From contig NZ_VSZS01000066.1 of NCBI RefSeq assembly GCF_008180155.1, positions 124,001 to 188,000 on the forward strand: a stretch of DNA of 64,000 bases. The letters run 5' to 3'. Position numbers and translations under genes: made by a program. The DNA comes from Neoaquamicrobium microcysteis (lineage in GTDB: Bacteria; Pseudomonadota; Alphaproteobacteria; Rhizobiales; Rhizobiaceae). Below the pieces are notes generated by a model. The model did no database searches and was not told where the DNA came from. It saw only the letters and a program-made list of their open reading frames with translations. This document shows, one piece after another, positions 8,847-21,025 of the stretch (position 1 is its first letter; the number at the start of each line of letters is the position of its first letter).

Positions 8847-10787
8847 ATGCGCTTTTCACCTTCCTTTCTCGACGAGATACGCGACCGCGTGCCGATTTCA
8901 TCGGTGATCGGCCAGCGCGTGACGTGGGATCGGCGCAAGACCAATGCGCAGCGCGGCGACTACTGGGCCTGCTGTCCGTTCCATGGAGAGAAGTCTCCCT
9001 CCTTCCACTGCGAGGACCGCAAGGGCCGCTATCACTGCTTCGGCTGCGGCGTATCCGGCGACCATTTCAAGTTCCTGACCGAGCTAGACGGCATGGGTTT
9101 CCCCGAGGCGGTCGAGCGTATCGCCGAGATGGCGGGCGTGCCCATGCCTGCCCGCGACGAGCAGGCCGAGCGCCGCGAGCGCGAGCGCACCACGCTGACC
9201 GACGTGATGGAGCTTGCGACGAAGTTCTTTCAGGACAAGCTCCAGAGCGCCGAGGGCGCGAAGGCGCGTGCCTATCTGCGCGAGCGCGGACTCACCTCGG
9301 TGACCCAGCAGGCCTTCCGGCTTGGCTACTCGCCCGACAGCCGCAACGCGCTCAAGGAGCATCTGGCCGCCAAGGGCGCGACGAAGGAGCAGATCGAGGC
9401 GTGCGGGCTGGTCGTCCACGGGCCCGACATTCCCGTATCCTACGATCGCTTCCGCGACCGGGTGATGTTCCCGATAGAAGACAGCCGGGGCAGGGTGATC
9501 GCGTTTGGCGGGCGCGCACTGTCGGCCGACGTGCCTGCCAAGTACCTCAATTCCAACGACACGGAGCTCTTTCACAAGGGCAACGTGCTCTACAATTTCT
9601 CCCGTGCGCGGCGTGCGCAGACAAAAGCCGGAACCGTGATCGCGGTCGAAGGCTATATGGACGTGATCGCCCTGGCGCAGGCGGGGTTCGAGAATGCGGT
9701 GGCCCCGCTCGGCACCGCGCTGACCGAAAACCAGCTCGACCTCTTGTGGCGCATGACGGGCGAGCCGGTGCTGTGCTTCGACGGCGACCAGGCGGGGCTC
9801 AAGGCGGCATGGCGGGCGGCCGACCTCGCTCTGCCTCTGGTGCAGGCGGGCCGCACCGTGCGTTTCGCGCTGCTGCCTGAAGGGCAGGACCCCGACGATC
9901 TGGTCAAGGCGAACGGTCCCGAAGCGTTCCGCGAGGTGTTGGCTCAGGCGCGGCCGCTGGCCGAGATGCTGTGGTTGCGCGAAACGTCGGGCGGCGTGTT
10001 CGATACGCCCGAGCGGCGGGCGGAACTGGAGCGCACGCTGCGCGAGCTCACCTCGCGAATCAAGGACGAGAGCGTTCGCCGTCACTACAGCCAGGACATG
10101 CGCGAGCGCGTTCAGGCCTTCTTCGGGCGCGAGCGGCCTCGTGACAACCGCTTCGGCGGGCAGGACCGGACAGGCGGCGGGCGCGGGCGTCCGGGGCAGG
10201 CTGCGGGGCGAACGCCCATGACGGACAGTCTGGCGCGCTCCGCTCTCGTCAAGGGAAACAGCGGCCCGCTGCCGCTGCGCGACACCGCGATGCTGGTGGC
10301 CATGGTCAACCACCCGACACTGATGGACGATTATTTCGACGCCTTCGAGCACATGGATTTGCCGCATCCGGAACTCAAGCGTCTCCACGCGGCGCTGCTC
10401 GACGCGGTTGCCCACGGCATCGAACACGAGCGTGCGGCGCTGATCGGTGTGCTGGAGATGGCGGGACTGGCCGGATCGTGGCAGGCGGCCGTGGCGCTGG
10501 TTCGCCGCGCGCGGCTGTGGCCGGCGCTGGAGGATGCCGCGCTCGACGATGCCCGCGAGGCGTTCAACCAGCTCGCCGCCCTTCATTCGCGCACGAGGGA
10601 ACTGCGCAGGCAGCGCTCCAGCGTCGAGGCGGCACTGGCCGAAGCGGTGGAAAGTGGCGAGGAGCAGTCGTGCCAGCACCTCCTGCACGTCCTCAACGCC
10701 ATCAGCATGGACATCGCCAACCTCGAAAGGCTGGAGGCGTTGGTCGATGGGTTCGGCGTGTCGTCCGGGCGTGCCCAGGGCGCCTGA
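8847..10787 (+). CDS. dnaG: DNA primase DnaG
   Basis: Synthesises RNA primers at the replication fork with DnaB helicase. 646 residues from ATG at 8847 (MRFSPSFLDEIRDRVPISSVIGQRV), the normal DnaG N-terminus; an open extension of 46 codons upstream has no family resemblance. The CHC2 zinc finger is intact: CPFH near residue 42, then CFGC near 63. The catalytic core holds the Toprim motifs VIAVEGYMDVI (about 264) and LCFDGDQAG (about 309). The C-terminal helicase-binding domain is divergent, as usual. It lies directly upstream of rpoD, the common dnaG-rpoD arrangement, with 405 bp between. Confidence 0.98.
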   Translation: MRFSPSFLDEIRDRVPISSVIGQRVTWDRRKTNAQRGDYWACCPFHGEKSPSFHCEDRKGRYHCFGCGVSGDHFKFLTELDGMGFPEAVERIAEMAGVPMPARDEQAERRERERTTLTDVMELATKFFQDKLQSAEGAKARAYLRERGLTSVTQQAFRLGYSPDSRNALKEHLAAKGATKEQIEACGLVVHGPDIPVSYDRFRDRVMFPIEDSRGRVIAFGGRALSADVPAKYLNSNDTELFHKGNVLYNFSRARRAQTKAGTVIAVEGYMDVIALAQAGFENAVAPLGTALTENQLDLLWRMTGEPVLCFDGDQAGLKAAWRAADLALPLVQAGRTVRFALLPEGQDPDDLVKANGPEAFREVLAQARPLAEMLWLRETSGGVFDTPERRAELERTLRELTSRIKDESVRRHYSQDMRERVQAFFGRERPRDNRFGGQDRTGGGRGRPGQAAGRTPMTDSLARSALVKGNSGPLPLRDTAMLVAMVNHPTLMDDYFDAFEHMDLPHPELKRLHAALLDAVAHGIEHERAALIGVLEMAGLAGSWQAAVALVRRARLWPALEDAALDDAREAFNQLAALHSRTRELRRQRSSVEAALAEAVESGEEQSCQHLLHVLNAISMDIANLERLEALVDGFGVSSGRAQGA

Positions 10788-11192
10788 GGCGAGGGGCACT
10801 TGTCGAAACCGGGCACGCTCTCTACATAGGCGCTGCGAGGCTGGTGGCCTCGCGGCATGATCTTGCCATCTGGATGGCAAGATGCCGGCTTACACGCAAT
10901 TGATTCGCTTTTTTTGCCCGAATCAGCTCTAGCCGCTTGACCTTCCGCGTGAATGACGGAATCAGGACGATCGCAATCGATAAATGCGGGCAGGACCCGT
11001 ATTTGACCGAATTAAAGGCGCGGCTGGTTGGACGGGCAAGGGTGTGCGCCATATATGCCGGATACCAGGGTTAATCGGGAATTAAGGCAAACGCAGCTAT
11101 CGCCGTCTACGCGCGAACGACACCCGTCCTGACGCGTATGCAGGGGCTTTGACCGCCCCGACGAAGCTTCCGCCGCTTGGAGAAAGAACAAT
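10788..11192 (+). promoter_or_regulatory. dnaG-rpoD intergenic region with candidate rpoD promoter
   Basis: 405 bp without a supported gene. A long hairpin sits at 10860-10883 (listed separately). Further on, TTGGAC (11028-11033) and ATATAT (11051-11056) are separated by 17 bp, a plausible housekeeping-type promoter for rpoD. The rpoD Shine-Dalgarno sequence is GGAGA at about 11179. The promoter was picked by eye only. Confidence 0.35.
10860..10883. repeat. Perfect 11-bp inverted repeat downstream of dnaG
   Basis: ATCTTGCCATC (10860-10870) and GATGGCAAGAT (10873-10883) form a perfect stem with a 2-nt centre. Four more G:C pairs (CGGC/GCCG) can form beyond a 3-nt bulge. It lies 73 bp past the dnaG stop. 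The nearest T-run is about 24 bp further on, so it does not look like a standard intrinsic terminator. Transcript-end protection or a protein-binding site are alternatives. Confidence 0.5.
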
Positions 11193-13208
<2,016 letters not shown>

Positions 13209-13232
13209 CGCTTCGGCCCTCAGCGACATTTC

Positions 13233-13274
13233 GAGCCGGTGCCATCGAAAGGTGGTGCCGGCTCATTCGTTTTG
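13233..13274 (+). terminator. Intrinsic terminator of rpoD
   Basis: GAGCCGGTGCCATC and GGTGGTGCCGGCTC (13233-13264) pair over 14 positions, with three G-U wobbles, around a GAAA tetraloop. ATTCGTTTTG follows. It lies 25 bp after the rpoD stop. One of the clearest intrinsic terminators in the window. Confidence 0.85.
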
Positions 13275-13421
13275 AGGGGTGGCAACGCCATTTGGGCCGT
13301 CGGATCGGCTCTCGTCGGGCTTTGCCGCCTTGCCGGTGAAGCGCATGCTGCGAGCAGGGCGAAGGAGCGAAAACCGGCGCCGCGCGCCAACCCGTGCCAC
13401 GGCGGCCGAGGGAGGTGTGAC

Positions 13422-13715
13422 ATGTCCACTTACATCGTGCTCGTGAACTGGACCGACCAGGGCATGAAGGCCGTGAGCGATTCTCCGAAGCGGCTCGACG
13501 CGGCCAGGAAGCTTCTGGCCGACATGGGCGGCACGTTCCGGGAGTTTTACCTGACCATGGGCGATGCCGACATGGTGGCCGTCTGCGAAGCGCCCGACGA
13601 CGCGGTGATGGCGCGCTTCGGGCTCAAGCTCGCCATGGGCGGAAATGTGCGGACGAGGACGCTGAAGGCCTTCCCCGAAGCCGCCTACCGCGAAATCATC
13701 AACTCGCTGGGCTGA
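13422..13715 (+). CDS. GYD domain-containing protein
   Basis: A 97-residue protein of the GYD family (MSTYIVLVNWTDQGMKAVSDSPKRLDAARKL). The ferredoxin-like fold is seen in the conserved core (MGGTFREFYLTMGDADMVAVCEAPDDAVMARF). Members are small cytoplasmic proteins without an established biochemical role. The start at 13422 follows a good GGAGG site. It stands alone: the rpoD terminator lies upstream and a hairpin terminator follows its stop. Confidence 0.85.
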   Translation: MSTYIVLVNWTDQGMKAVSDSPKRLDAARKLLADMGGTFREFYLTMGDADMVAVCEAPDDAVMARFGLKLAMGGNVRTRTLKAFPEAAYREIINSLG

Positions 13716-13738
13716 TCGTTTGCCGGCCGAAAGCCGCG

Positions 13739-13768
13739 AGGGCGGCCATGAGGGGCCGCCCTATTTCG
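13739..13768 (+). terminator. Terminator after the GYD-domain gene
   Basis: AGGGCGGCC (13739-13747) and GGCCGCCCT (13754-13762) form a perfect 9-bp G:C-rich stem with a 6-nt loop, followed by ATTTCG. It lies between two convergent genes and mainly fits the plus-strand transcript, which has the short T-run. Confidence 0.7.
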
Positions 13769-13780
13769 TTGCGCGATGCT

Positions 13781-14128
13781 CTAGCCATCGACCAGGATGT
13801 CGAAACCGCCATAAATCATGCGCTTGCCGTCGAAGGGCATGTCCATCGACATCATGCGCTCGTCCTGCATCAGCTTTTCCCACGCGTCGTCACGAACCGC
13901 CTTGCTCGGCCACATGATCCAGGACAGCACGATGGTCTCGTCTTCCTTGGCCTGCACGGAGCGGTGAAAATCCGTAACTTCGCCCCTGGGCACCTCGTTG
14001 CCCCATGCCTCGACGCAGGCGGTGGCACCATGTTCCTTGAAAAGGGCAGAAGTTTCCGCTGCGTGCTTGAGATATTCGGCCTTGTTTGCCGTCGGCACTG
14101 CGGCCACCATTCCGTCGATGTAACTCAT
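13781..14128 (-). CDS. DUF1428 domain-containing protein
   Basis: A 115-residue dimeric alpha/beta-barrel-fold protein of the DUF1428 family (MSYIDGMVAAVPTANKAEYLKHAAETSALF; C-terminal GKRMIYGGFDILVDG is characteristic). Its biochemical role is not established. The start at 14128 is preferred over the in-frame ATG at 14134 because AGGAGA then sits 6 nt upstream. It is divergent from the HxlR-type regulator starting 57 bp away, which suggests that the regulator controls it. Confidence 0.85.
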   Translation of the reverse strand: MSYIDGMVAAVPTANKAEYLKHAAETSALFKEHGATACVEAWGNEVPRGEVTDFHRSVQAKEDETIVLSWIMWPSKAVRDDAWEKLMQDERMMSMDMPFDGKRMIYGGFDILVDG

Positions 14129-14185
14129 GACCATTCTCCTCTGTTGGCTTGAGAATGATGGCAGCATAGGTTATAAAATACAAGT

Positions 14186-14866
14186 ATGAAGTTAGAAAAA
14201 ATAACTAGCAAGCCGCGCCGCTATGATGACGCATGCGGAACCGCCCACGCGCTCGATCTCGTCGGCGAGCGCTGGGCGCTTCTGGTGATGCGCGAGCTGA
14301 TGCTGGGGCCGCGCCGGTTCGGCGACCTCAAGGCCGACCTGCCGGGCATCAGCGCCAACGTGCTGACGCAGCGGCTGGAGGGGCTGGAGGCAGCAGGCGT
14401 GGCGCGGCGGCGCAAGCTGCCGCCGCCTGCATCCGTACAGGTCTATGAGCTGACCGATTGGGGGCGCGAAAGCGAACCCGTCATCCTCGGCCTTGGGCGG
14501 TGGGGTGCGCGCTCGCCGTTGCTGGACCCCAAAATGCCGTTGAGCGCCGTTTCGATGATGCTGTCGCTGCGCGCGATGTTCGATCCGGCGCGCGCGGGCG
14601 ATATCGACGTCACCATTGCGTTTCGCTGCGGCGACGGCGCCTACTGGGCCACGGTAAGGGATGGCCAACTGACCGGCGAACGGGGCGAGGCGCGCGATGC
14701 CGACGTGACCATAACCGGTACACCGGGCTCGATCGTCGGCTCGATCTACGGCTTCACCGATCTGGCCGTGCTGGAGAGGGAAGGAGCCGTCACGGTCGAA
14801 GGCGACCGGCAGGCGCTCGCCGCCTTTTCCGCCATCTTCGAGCTGCCGGAAAAGGCGGCGGGTTGA
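14186..14866 (+). CDS. HxlR-family transcriptional regulator with C-terminal SCP2-like domain
   Basis: A 226-residue regulator. Residues ~15-110 form the winged helix of the HxlR family (CGTAHALDLVGERWALLVMRELMLGPRRFGDL and LPGISANVLTQRLEGLEAAGV), with the single N-terminal cysteine (C17) often used for redox or electrophile sensing in this family. Residues ~120-220 resemble a sterol-carrier-protein-2-like pocket (VTIAFRCGDGAYWATVRDGQL). It is divergent from the DUF1428 gene with a 57-bp gap. Regulation of that gene, and the nature of any ligand, are inferences. Confidence 0.88.
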   Translation: MKLEKITSKPRRYDDACGTAHALDLVGERWALLVMRELMLGPRRFGDLKADLPGISANVLTQRLEGLEAAGVARRRKLPPPASVQVYELTDWGRESEPVILGLGRWGARSPLLDPKMPLSAVSMMLSLRAMFDPARAGDIDVTIAFRCGDGAYWATVRDGQLTGERGEARDADVTITGTPGSIVGSIYGFTDLAVLEREGAVTVEGDRQALAAFSAIFELPEKAAG

Positions 14867-14872
14867 GCCGGC

Positions 14873-15319
14873 CTATTCCGGGACACCCTCCCGTCCGGAC
14901 GTCGTCTCGATGTGGATACGGAAGAAGACGTGCCTTGATTGATCTGAAATGGGCGGCCGGACGGGTTTGAGCGCACCGGGCTCCCACCAGTCGGCGTGCC
15001 GGCTCAGAAGCGCCCAGGCATGCTCCCGCTGGTGCTTGAAGCCGATGCGGTCGGGTAGTTCCTCGAATGGGCCTTCCGCGACGACGCTTCTCCAGCCCCC
15101 TGCCGTTGCCTCCTCCACCAGCAGGGCCACGGCCGGGTTCGTGCGCATCGTGTCCAGCTTGCGGCCTGGCATCGTGAAGGCATATGCCCAGCCATCGGCA
15201 TAGGCATAGAACAGCGGCACGACATAGGGCCGGTTATCGCGTGCGCAAGCGAGTTTGGCGACGCGGTTTGCTGACAGTGCTGCGAGGCACTCCGCCTTCG
15301 AAAGCTCTCGGACGATCAT
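14873..15319 (-). CDS. Pyridoxamine 5'-phosphate oxidase family (flavin-binding) protein
   Basis: A 148-residue split-barrel protein of the PNPOx-like superfamily, which binds flavin or heme. The core is recognisable: NRVAKLACARDNRPYVVPLFYAYADGWAYAFTMPGRKLDTMRTNPAVALLVEE. The C-terminal part (DQSRHVFFRIHIETTSGREG) matches small general-stress members, not true PdxH. Start ATG at 15319 follows AGGAGG with a 7-nt spacer, so an upstream open extension is rejected. Its 3' end nearly touches the regulator gene, in convergent orientation. Substrate unknown. Confidence 0.85.
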   Translation of the reverse strand: MIVRELSKAECLAALSANRVAKLACARDNRPYVVPLFYAYADGWAYAFTMPGRKLDTMRTNPAVALLVEEATAGGWRSVVAEGPFEELPDRIGFKHQREHAWALLSRHADWWEPGALKPVRPPISDQSRHVFFRIHIETTSGREGVPE

Positions 15320-15394
15320 GCGCGGCCTCCTTTCGGCCACGCATGATGCCCCCAAATCCGGCAAGCGTCCTTGTCCCGGATCAATGCCGGCAGG

Positions 15395-16480
<1,086 letters not shown>

Positions 16481-16490
16481 TGCGAGTTTC

Positions 16491-17318
16491 CTATTTGACC
16501 GCGCCTTCGGTGAGACCGCTGACGAAGCCACGGCCGATGAGGGCGAAGATCGCGACCACCGGAACGATGGCGACGGTCGCACCTGCGAGCAGAAGGCCCC
16601 AGTCGATCTGGTACTGGCCGATGATGCCCGAGAAGCCGACCGGCAGCGTCCGCTTGGCGTCCGAGAGGATGAGGACCGAGGCGAAGACATATTCGGTCCA
16701 GGCGGTCACGAAGGCGTAGATGCCAACCGATGCGATGCCCGGCGCGATGAGCGGGATCATGATCCGGCGCAGGATGGTCAGCGTCGGCGCACCGTCCATG
16801 ACGGCGGCTTCCTCGATCTCCTTGGGCACGCCGGCGAGGAACGAGCGCAGCATCCAGATGGAGAATGGCAGGGCGAAGGCGACGTTGACGATGATGAGCG
16901 CCGGCAGCCGGTCCACCAGCCCGACCTTGGCGAAAAGTCCGAACAGCGGGATCAGCACCACGATGGATGGGAAGGCGTATGCCAGCAGGATCGTGCGGTA
17001 GAGCACGCCCCGCGCCGGAAAGACGAGCCGGAAGAAGGCGTAGGCCGCCGGGATCGCCAGCAGCAGCGTCAGCACCGTGGAAGACGCCGCCACGATCAGG
17101 CTGTTGACGAGGTAGACCGGGTATGCGGACGCGTCGAAAAGCTTCTGGTAGTGCTGCAGCGTGAAGCTCTGCGGAAACATCGTCGGCGTGCGCGCGATGA
17201 TTTCCTGCGGGATCTTGATCGACCCCGACACCACCCACCAGAAAGGCAGACCCACCAGCGTCACGAAGAAGGCGATGCAGGCGACGAGCGCCGCGTTGAG
17301 GCCGAGCGAGCGGTTCAT
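16491..17318 (-). CDS. Sugar ABC transporter permease (MalG type)
   Basis: Inner-membrane permease of a CUT1 importer. 275 residues with six predicted helices from MNRSLGLNAALVACIAFFV. The EAA loop that docks on the ATPase is visible (GVPKEIEEAAVMDGAPTLTILRRIMIPL). The ATG at 17318 overlaps the stop of the partner permease (ATGA), so the two are translationally coupled; a longer open frame upstream is a shadow of the partner gene. Confidence 0.94.
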   Translation of the reverse strand: MNRSLGLNAALVACIAFFVTLVGLPFWWVVSGSIKIPQEIIARTPTMFPQSFTLQHYQKLFDASAYPVYLVNSLIVAASSTVLTLLLAIPAAYAFFRLVFPARGVLYRTILLAYAFPSIVVLIPLFGLFAKVGLVDRLPALIIVNVAFALPFSIWMLRSFLAGVPKEIEEAAVMDGAPTLTILRRIMIPLIAPGIASVGIYAFVTAWTEYVFASVLILSDAKRTLPVGFSGIIGQYQIDWGLLLAGATVAIVPVVAIFALIGRGFVSGLTEGAVK

Positions 17319-18187
17319 CGGTCGTCGCTCCTGTCGAGCGCGCGGGTGGCGACGATGGCGAACGCCATCAGCATCAGGGTCGCCAGCACCGAGATGGTCG
17401 CCGCCTCCGAAAGCCGGTAGCCCTTGAAGGCGGTCTCGTAGATCAGCACCGGCAGCGTGCGCGAGCCGCCCGCCGGGCCGCCGCTGGTCAGAAGCCAGAT
17501 GATGTCGAACACGTTGAACGAGAGCAGGGTGCCTATCACCGCCAGCACGCCCAGCGTCGGCGCCAGCAGCGGCCAGGTAATGCGGCGGAAACGCTGCCAC
17601 GGGCTGGCGCCGTCGATGCGCGCGGCTTCATAGAGCTCGTCGGGAATGCGCGTCAGGCCGGCCAGCATCATCAGCGCGATAAAGGGAAACCAGCGCCAGG
17701 AATTGATGAAGACGAGCGTGGCGAGCGCCGTCCACGGCGTCGCGAAGAACCCCACCGGCCGCTCCACGATGCCGGCCTGTATCAGCAGCGGGTTTATCAT
17801 GCCGCCCGAAGTCGAGAACAGCCATCGCCAGATCACCACGACCACGACGGTCGGCACGATCCATGTGAGGATCACCCATGTGCGCGCGATGCGCACGCCG
17901 GGGAATTTTTCGTTGAGCACCAGTGCGACGGCCAGCGCCAGCGCGGTCTGGAGAACGGCGTTGGCCACCACCCACACGAGGCTCAGCCGGGCGGCGCTCC
18001 AGAATGCCGGGTTGGCCAGCACGCGCTCGTAGTTGTCGAGACCGACGAAGTTGCCGGGCGCGCCGATGACGCGCACGTCCTGCAACGAGAGCTGTACCGC
18101 CTGTACCAGCGGCCACCCGAGAGTGGCCGCCAGAAAGAGGAGTGCCGGCGCGACGAGTGCGAAGGCGAGCGCTTTCGACTGTGGCAT
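17315..18187 (-). CDS. Sugar ABC transporter permease (MalF/UgpA type)
   Basis: Partner permease of 290 residues, with an N-terminal helix (ALAFALVAPALLFLAATLGWPLV) and five further helices. The EAA motif is IPDELYEAARIDGASPWQRFRRITWPLL. It is the first of the two permeases, 21 bp downstream of the binding-protein gene, in the standard CUT1 order binding protein - permease - permease - ATPase. The substrate is inferred from the locus to be an amino sugar or short amino-sugar oligomer. Confidence 0.94.
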   Translation of the reverse strand: MPQSKALAFALVAPALLFLAATLGWPLVQAVQLSLQDVRVIGAPGNFVGLDNYERVLANPAFWSAARLSLVWVVANAVLQTALALAVALVLNEKFPGVRIARTWVILTWIVPTVVVVVIWRWLFSTSGGMINPLLIQAGIVERPVGFFATPWTALATLVFINSWRWFPFIALMMLAGLTRIPDELYEAARIDGASPWQRFRRITWPLLAPTLGVLAVIGTLLSFNVFDIIWLLTSGGPAGGSRTLPVLIYETAFKGYRLSEAATISVLATLMLMAFAIVATRALDRSDDR

Positions 18188-18208
18188 CCGGCTTTCTCCG
18201 TTAAGCGC

Positions 18209-19486
18209 CTACTGCGCCACTTCTTCCATGCGCGCCTGACCGGCCGCAACGGCTTCAGCCGCTGACTGGCCCGACACGACGATCGACTGCAGCGTCTCGG
18301 CGATGATGTTCTGTGCCGAAATCGCGGCGATCGACGGGAAGGTGCGGCCGCTGGTAAAGCCGAACAGGCGGCCGTTCTGCGAGTTCTCGATCACGGTCTC
18401 GATCTGCTCGCGGTACTTCTCCACCATCGGGTCGGACCAGAAGGTCTCAGCCTCCGCGCCGTCCGCCGTCACCGGCATGAACAGGCCCGGCTCCATGTTG
18501 AGGAAGCGGCCGTAGTTCTCCGGCTCCAGCAGGAACGAGACGAACTTCTTGGAGGCCTCCATCTTCGCCTCGTCGGTCGACAGCAGCATCACGGCGTTGG
18601 CGTAGGAGATGGTGTTGTGCTCGCCGCCGTCCTTGCTGGGGATCGCCGCCACGCCCAGGTCGGACGCGTCGCCTTCTGCCTGCGTGTCGTAGGTGGCGAT
18701 GACGGAGAACTGCATCACCATCGCGCAGGTCTGCGAGGAGAAGCAGGCTTCCGCCTCGCCCCATGTCCACGAGGTCGAGTCGGCCGGCGAGAACTGGTGC
18801 AGGTCGGTGTAGAACTCGTAGGCGCCGACGGTCTCCGGGTTGTCGAAGCGCAGCGTGCCGTCCTCGTTGTAAATTTCGGTCGCCCCGCCATTGACCATCA
18901 CCGAATAGACGGTCTGGTCGGTGTAGAGCTGCTTGTTGGCCGGCAGGCCCATGCCCGACACGCCGTCTACCGACAATTTCTCGGCCGCCGCGCGCCACTC
19001 GTCCCAGGTGGTCGGAACCTCGACGCCCGCGGCCTCCAGCACGCTCTTCCGGTACCACAGGTTCATGGCCATGTTGTACAGAGGCACGGCCCACACGCCG
19101 CCGTCATAGGAATAGGCCTCGACGGTGGAGTCGACGAAATCGTGCTTCTCGTCCAGTTCCTTGACGAAGTCCTCGACCGAAGTCAGCGCGCCGATGTCCT
19201 TGAGGATCGGCGTGAAGTCGGGGATGGCGAACAGCATGTCCGGGCCCTGTCCGGCGGCCAGCGCGGCGGGTGTCTTGGCGTAGACCTCGCCCCAGTTCTG
19301 CGGCTCCTGCTTCACGACGATGCCGGGGTTGGCGGCATTGAACGCGTCGATCAGCTCCTGCACGCGGGCAACGCGGTGCGGCGGCTGCTCCATGTGCCAC
19401 AGCGTGACCTCGACCGCGTCCTGCGCGAGTGCGGCGGCAGGCATGAGCATTGTGGTGGCAAGCGCAAGTTTCAGTATGTTTTTCAT
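18209..19486 (-). CDS. Extracellular sugar-binding protein of a CUT1 ABC transporter
   Basis: Periplasmic solute-binding protein, 425 residues. The signal peptide MKNILKLALATTMLMPAAALAQ is followed by the mature N-terminus DAVEVTLWHMEQPPHRVARVQELIDAFNA, typical of family 1 (UgpB/MalE-like) sugar-binding proteins. The start at 19486 is preferred because it puts the signal peptide at the N-terminus. The neighbours (SIS isomerase and GntR repressor upstream, nagA beyond) suggest N-acetylglucosamine or a related amino sugar. Confidence 0.93.
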   Translation of the reverse strand: MKNILKLALATTMLMPAAALAQDAVEVTLWHMEQPPHRVARVQELIDAFNAANPGIVVKQEPQNWGEVYAKTPAALAAGQGPDMLFAIPDFTPILKDIGALTSVEDFVKELDEKHDFVDSTVEAYSYDGGVWAVPLYNMAMNLWYRKSVLEAAGVEVPTTWDEWRAAAEKLSVDGVSGMGLPANKQLYTDQTVYSVMVNGGATEIYNEDGTLRFDNPETVGAYEFYTDLHQFSPADSTSWTWGEAEACFSSQTCAMVMQFSVIATYDTQAEGDASDLGVAAIPSKDGGEHNTISYANAVMLLSTDEAKMEASKKFVSFLLEPENYGRFLNMEPGLFMPVTADGAEAETFWSDPMVEKYREQIETVIENSQNGRLFGFTSGRTFPSIAAISAQNIIAETLQSIVVSGQSAAEAVAAGQARMEEVAQ

Positions 19487-19530
19487 CTCGGTGTTCCCTT
19501 TCCTCACTCCACTAAGCCCCGGAAGCACTT

Positions 19531-20259
19531 TCAAAGATGCGGGTTTCGGGGCCGAAACCGCGCGATCAGTTTCTGGTTGATGTCCTTTGCGCCCGGCATG
19601 TTGGCGCTCAGATAGATCGGCGGGTCGCCGTCGCCGGCCAGTTCGGCCGCGACACCGGCCATGATGGCGTTGATGATCGTGACGCCGATGGCGGTCGAAA
19701 CGGGCCCGACCTTCAACTCGCTGCCCGGCACGGAAATCACCGCGTCTCCGGGGGGCGAGCCGTTGTCGAGCACGATGTCGGCAAGGTCTGCCAGCCGCTC
19801 GCGCCCATTGGCGGTTGCCGTCGAATAGGCCACCGACGTGATGGCGATCACCGTCGCCCCGCGCTCGCGCCCGATGCGGGCCGCTTCCAGCGGTGCGGCG
19901 TTGACGCCCGAGTTGGACGAGACGAACAGCACGTCGTCCGGCCCGATCGGATAGCGCTCGAAGATCGGCCGCACGATGCCGTCCATGCGCTCGTAGGCGG
20001 TACCTGCCACCGCGCCCTCGTGCAGCATGGTCGGCCCTGCGAGGATCGGCACGGTCAGCGCCAGACCGCCGGCGCGGAAATGCACTTCCTCGGAAAGCAT
20101 GTGCGAGTGCCCGGTGCCGAACACGTAGACGAGGCCGTCGCGGCGCGCGGTTTCGACGATTGCCGCCTGCGCGCGCGCCATGGGTTCGGCCAGCGCGGTG
20201 CGCAGTGCCGTCAGCCTTGCGATCAGATCGCCGAAATACGCGTCTTCTACGGTGCTCAT
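19531..20259 (-). CDS. SIS-domain sugar-phosphate isomerase
   Basis: A 242-residue single-SIS protein. The phosphosugar-binding motifs are [19 protein letters not shown] (about 50-68) and [22 protein letters not shown] with TVIAITSV. It resembles the phosphoheptose-isomerase/UPF0309-like group and differs from the double-SIS protein at 23716-24747. The ATG at 20259 overlaps the stop of the upstream GntR gene (ATGA). It probably isomerises a phosphorylated amino sugar or sugar acid delivered by the adjacent transporter; the exact reaction cannot be read from the sequence. Confidence 0.85.
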   Translation of the reverse strand: MSTVEDAYFGDLIARLTALRTALAEPMARAQAAIVETARRDGLVYVFGTGHSHMLSEEVHFRAGGLALTVPILAGPTMLHEGAVAGTAYERMDGIVRPIFERYPIGPDDVLFVSSNSGVNAAPLEAARIGRERGATVIAITSVAYSTATANGRERLADLADIVLDNGSPPGDAVISVPGSELKVGPVSTAIGVTIINAIMAGVAAELAGDGDPPIYLSANMPGAKDINQKLIARFRPRNPHL

Positions 20260-20990
20260 GCGGCGGTTCCGTCTCCCAGCGACAGGTTGACTTTCATGAC
20301 GAAGAAATCGCCGCGATAGGTGGAGCGCACGAACTCGAATGCGTTGCCGTTCTGGTCGCGGGTCAGTCGGGTTAGGTTGAGCACCGGCGAGCCGGGCTCG
20401 GCGTGCAGCGTGCGCGCCACATGGGCGTCGGCTAGCCCGGCCATCAGCGTCTGCTCGGCGCGGGTCGGCACGATGCCGAACTGCGCGCCCAGCGTGGCGT
20501 AGAGCGAGCTGGTGCGGAAGTCGGCTAGCTCCAGCAGGCCGGGCGCGCGGTCTGCGACGACGTCGGTGGTTTCCAGCGCCACGGGCAAGCCGTCGACGAA
20601 ACGCACGCGGGTCAGGCTGTGAACCTGCGCGGCGGCGGAAAGCGAAAGCGCGCGCGCGGTAACCTCGTCGGCCCTGCGCGTGGCGGACGCCACGATCACG
20701 CTCGATGTCTGGCGGCCCTGCCGCCTGATTTCCTCGGTAAAGCCGCTCAGCGTCTCCAGCCGCTGCTCCATGATCCGGCTGCCGACGAAGGTGCCTTGCC
20801 CGGTGCGGGTCTCGACCAGCCCCTTCGACAGCAGATGGCGCAGCGCCTGCCGCGCGGTCATGCGGCTCACGCCCATGCGTTCTGAAAGTGCGCGCTCGGA
20901 TTCGATCTTCTCGCCGGCCTTCAGCGAGCCGGCCTCGATCTCGGCCTCGAGATCGGTCGCGATCCTCAGATAGAGCGGCGCATTGTCCAT
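20256..20990 (-). CDS. GntR family repressor, HutC/UTRA type (first of two)
   Basis: A 244-residue regulator. The N-terminal winged helix ([25 protein letters not shown], then [20 protein letters not shown]) is followed by a UTRA effector domain (about 95-235), which binds phosphorylated sugars in NagR/DasR-like members. A perfect 16-bp palindrome lies 36 bp upstream of its start, so it probably controls its own operon (repressor - SIS - binding protein - permeases - ATPase). Confidence 0.92.
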   Translation of the reverse strand: MDNAPLYLRIATDLEAEIEAGSLKAGEKIESERALSERMGVSRMTARQALRHLLSKGLVETRTGQGTFVGSRIMEQRLETLSGFTEEIRRQGRQTSSVIVASATRRADEVTARALSLSAAAQVHSLTRVRFVDGLPVALETTDVVADRAPGLLELADFRTSSLYATLGAQFGIVPTRAEQTLMAGLADAHVARTLHAEPGSPVLNLTRLTRDQNGNAFEFVRSTYRGDFFVMKVNLSLGDGTAA

Positions 20991-21025
20991 TCACGCTTCC
21001 CCGAGCTGGTATAGTCCAGCTTCAT

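Noticed and set aside
9084-10880. 598-codon minus-strand frame opposite dnaG
   Set aside because: Overlaps dnaG almost completely and has shadow-type composition.
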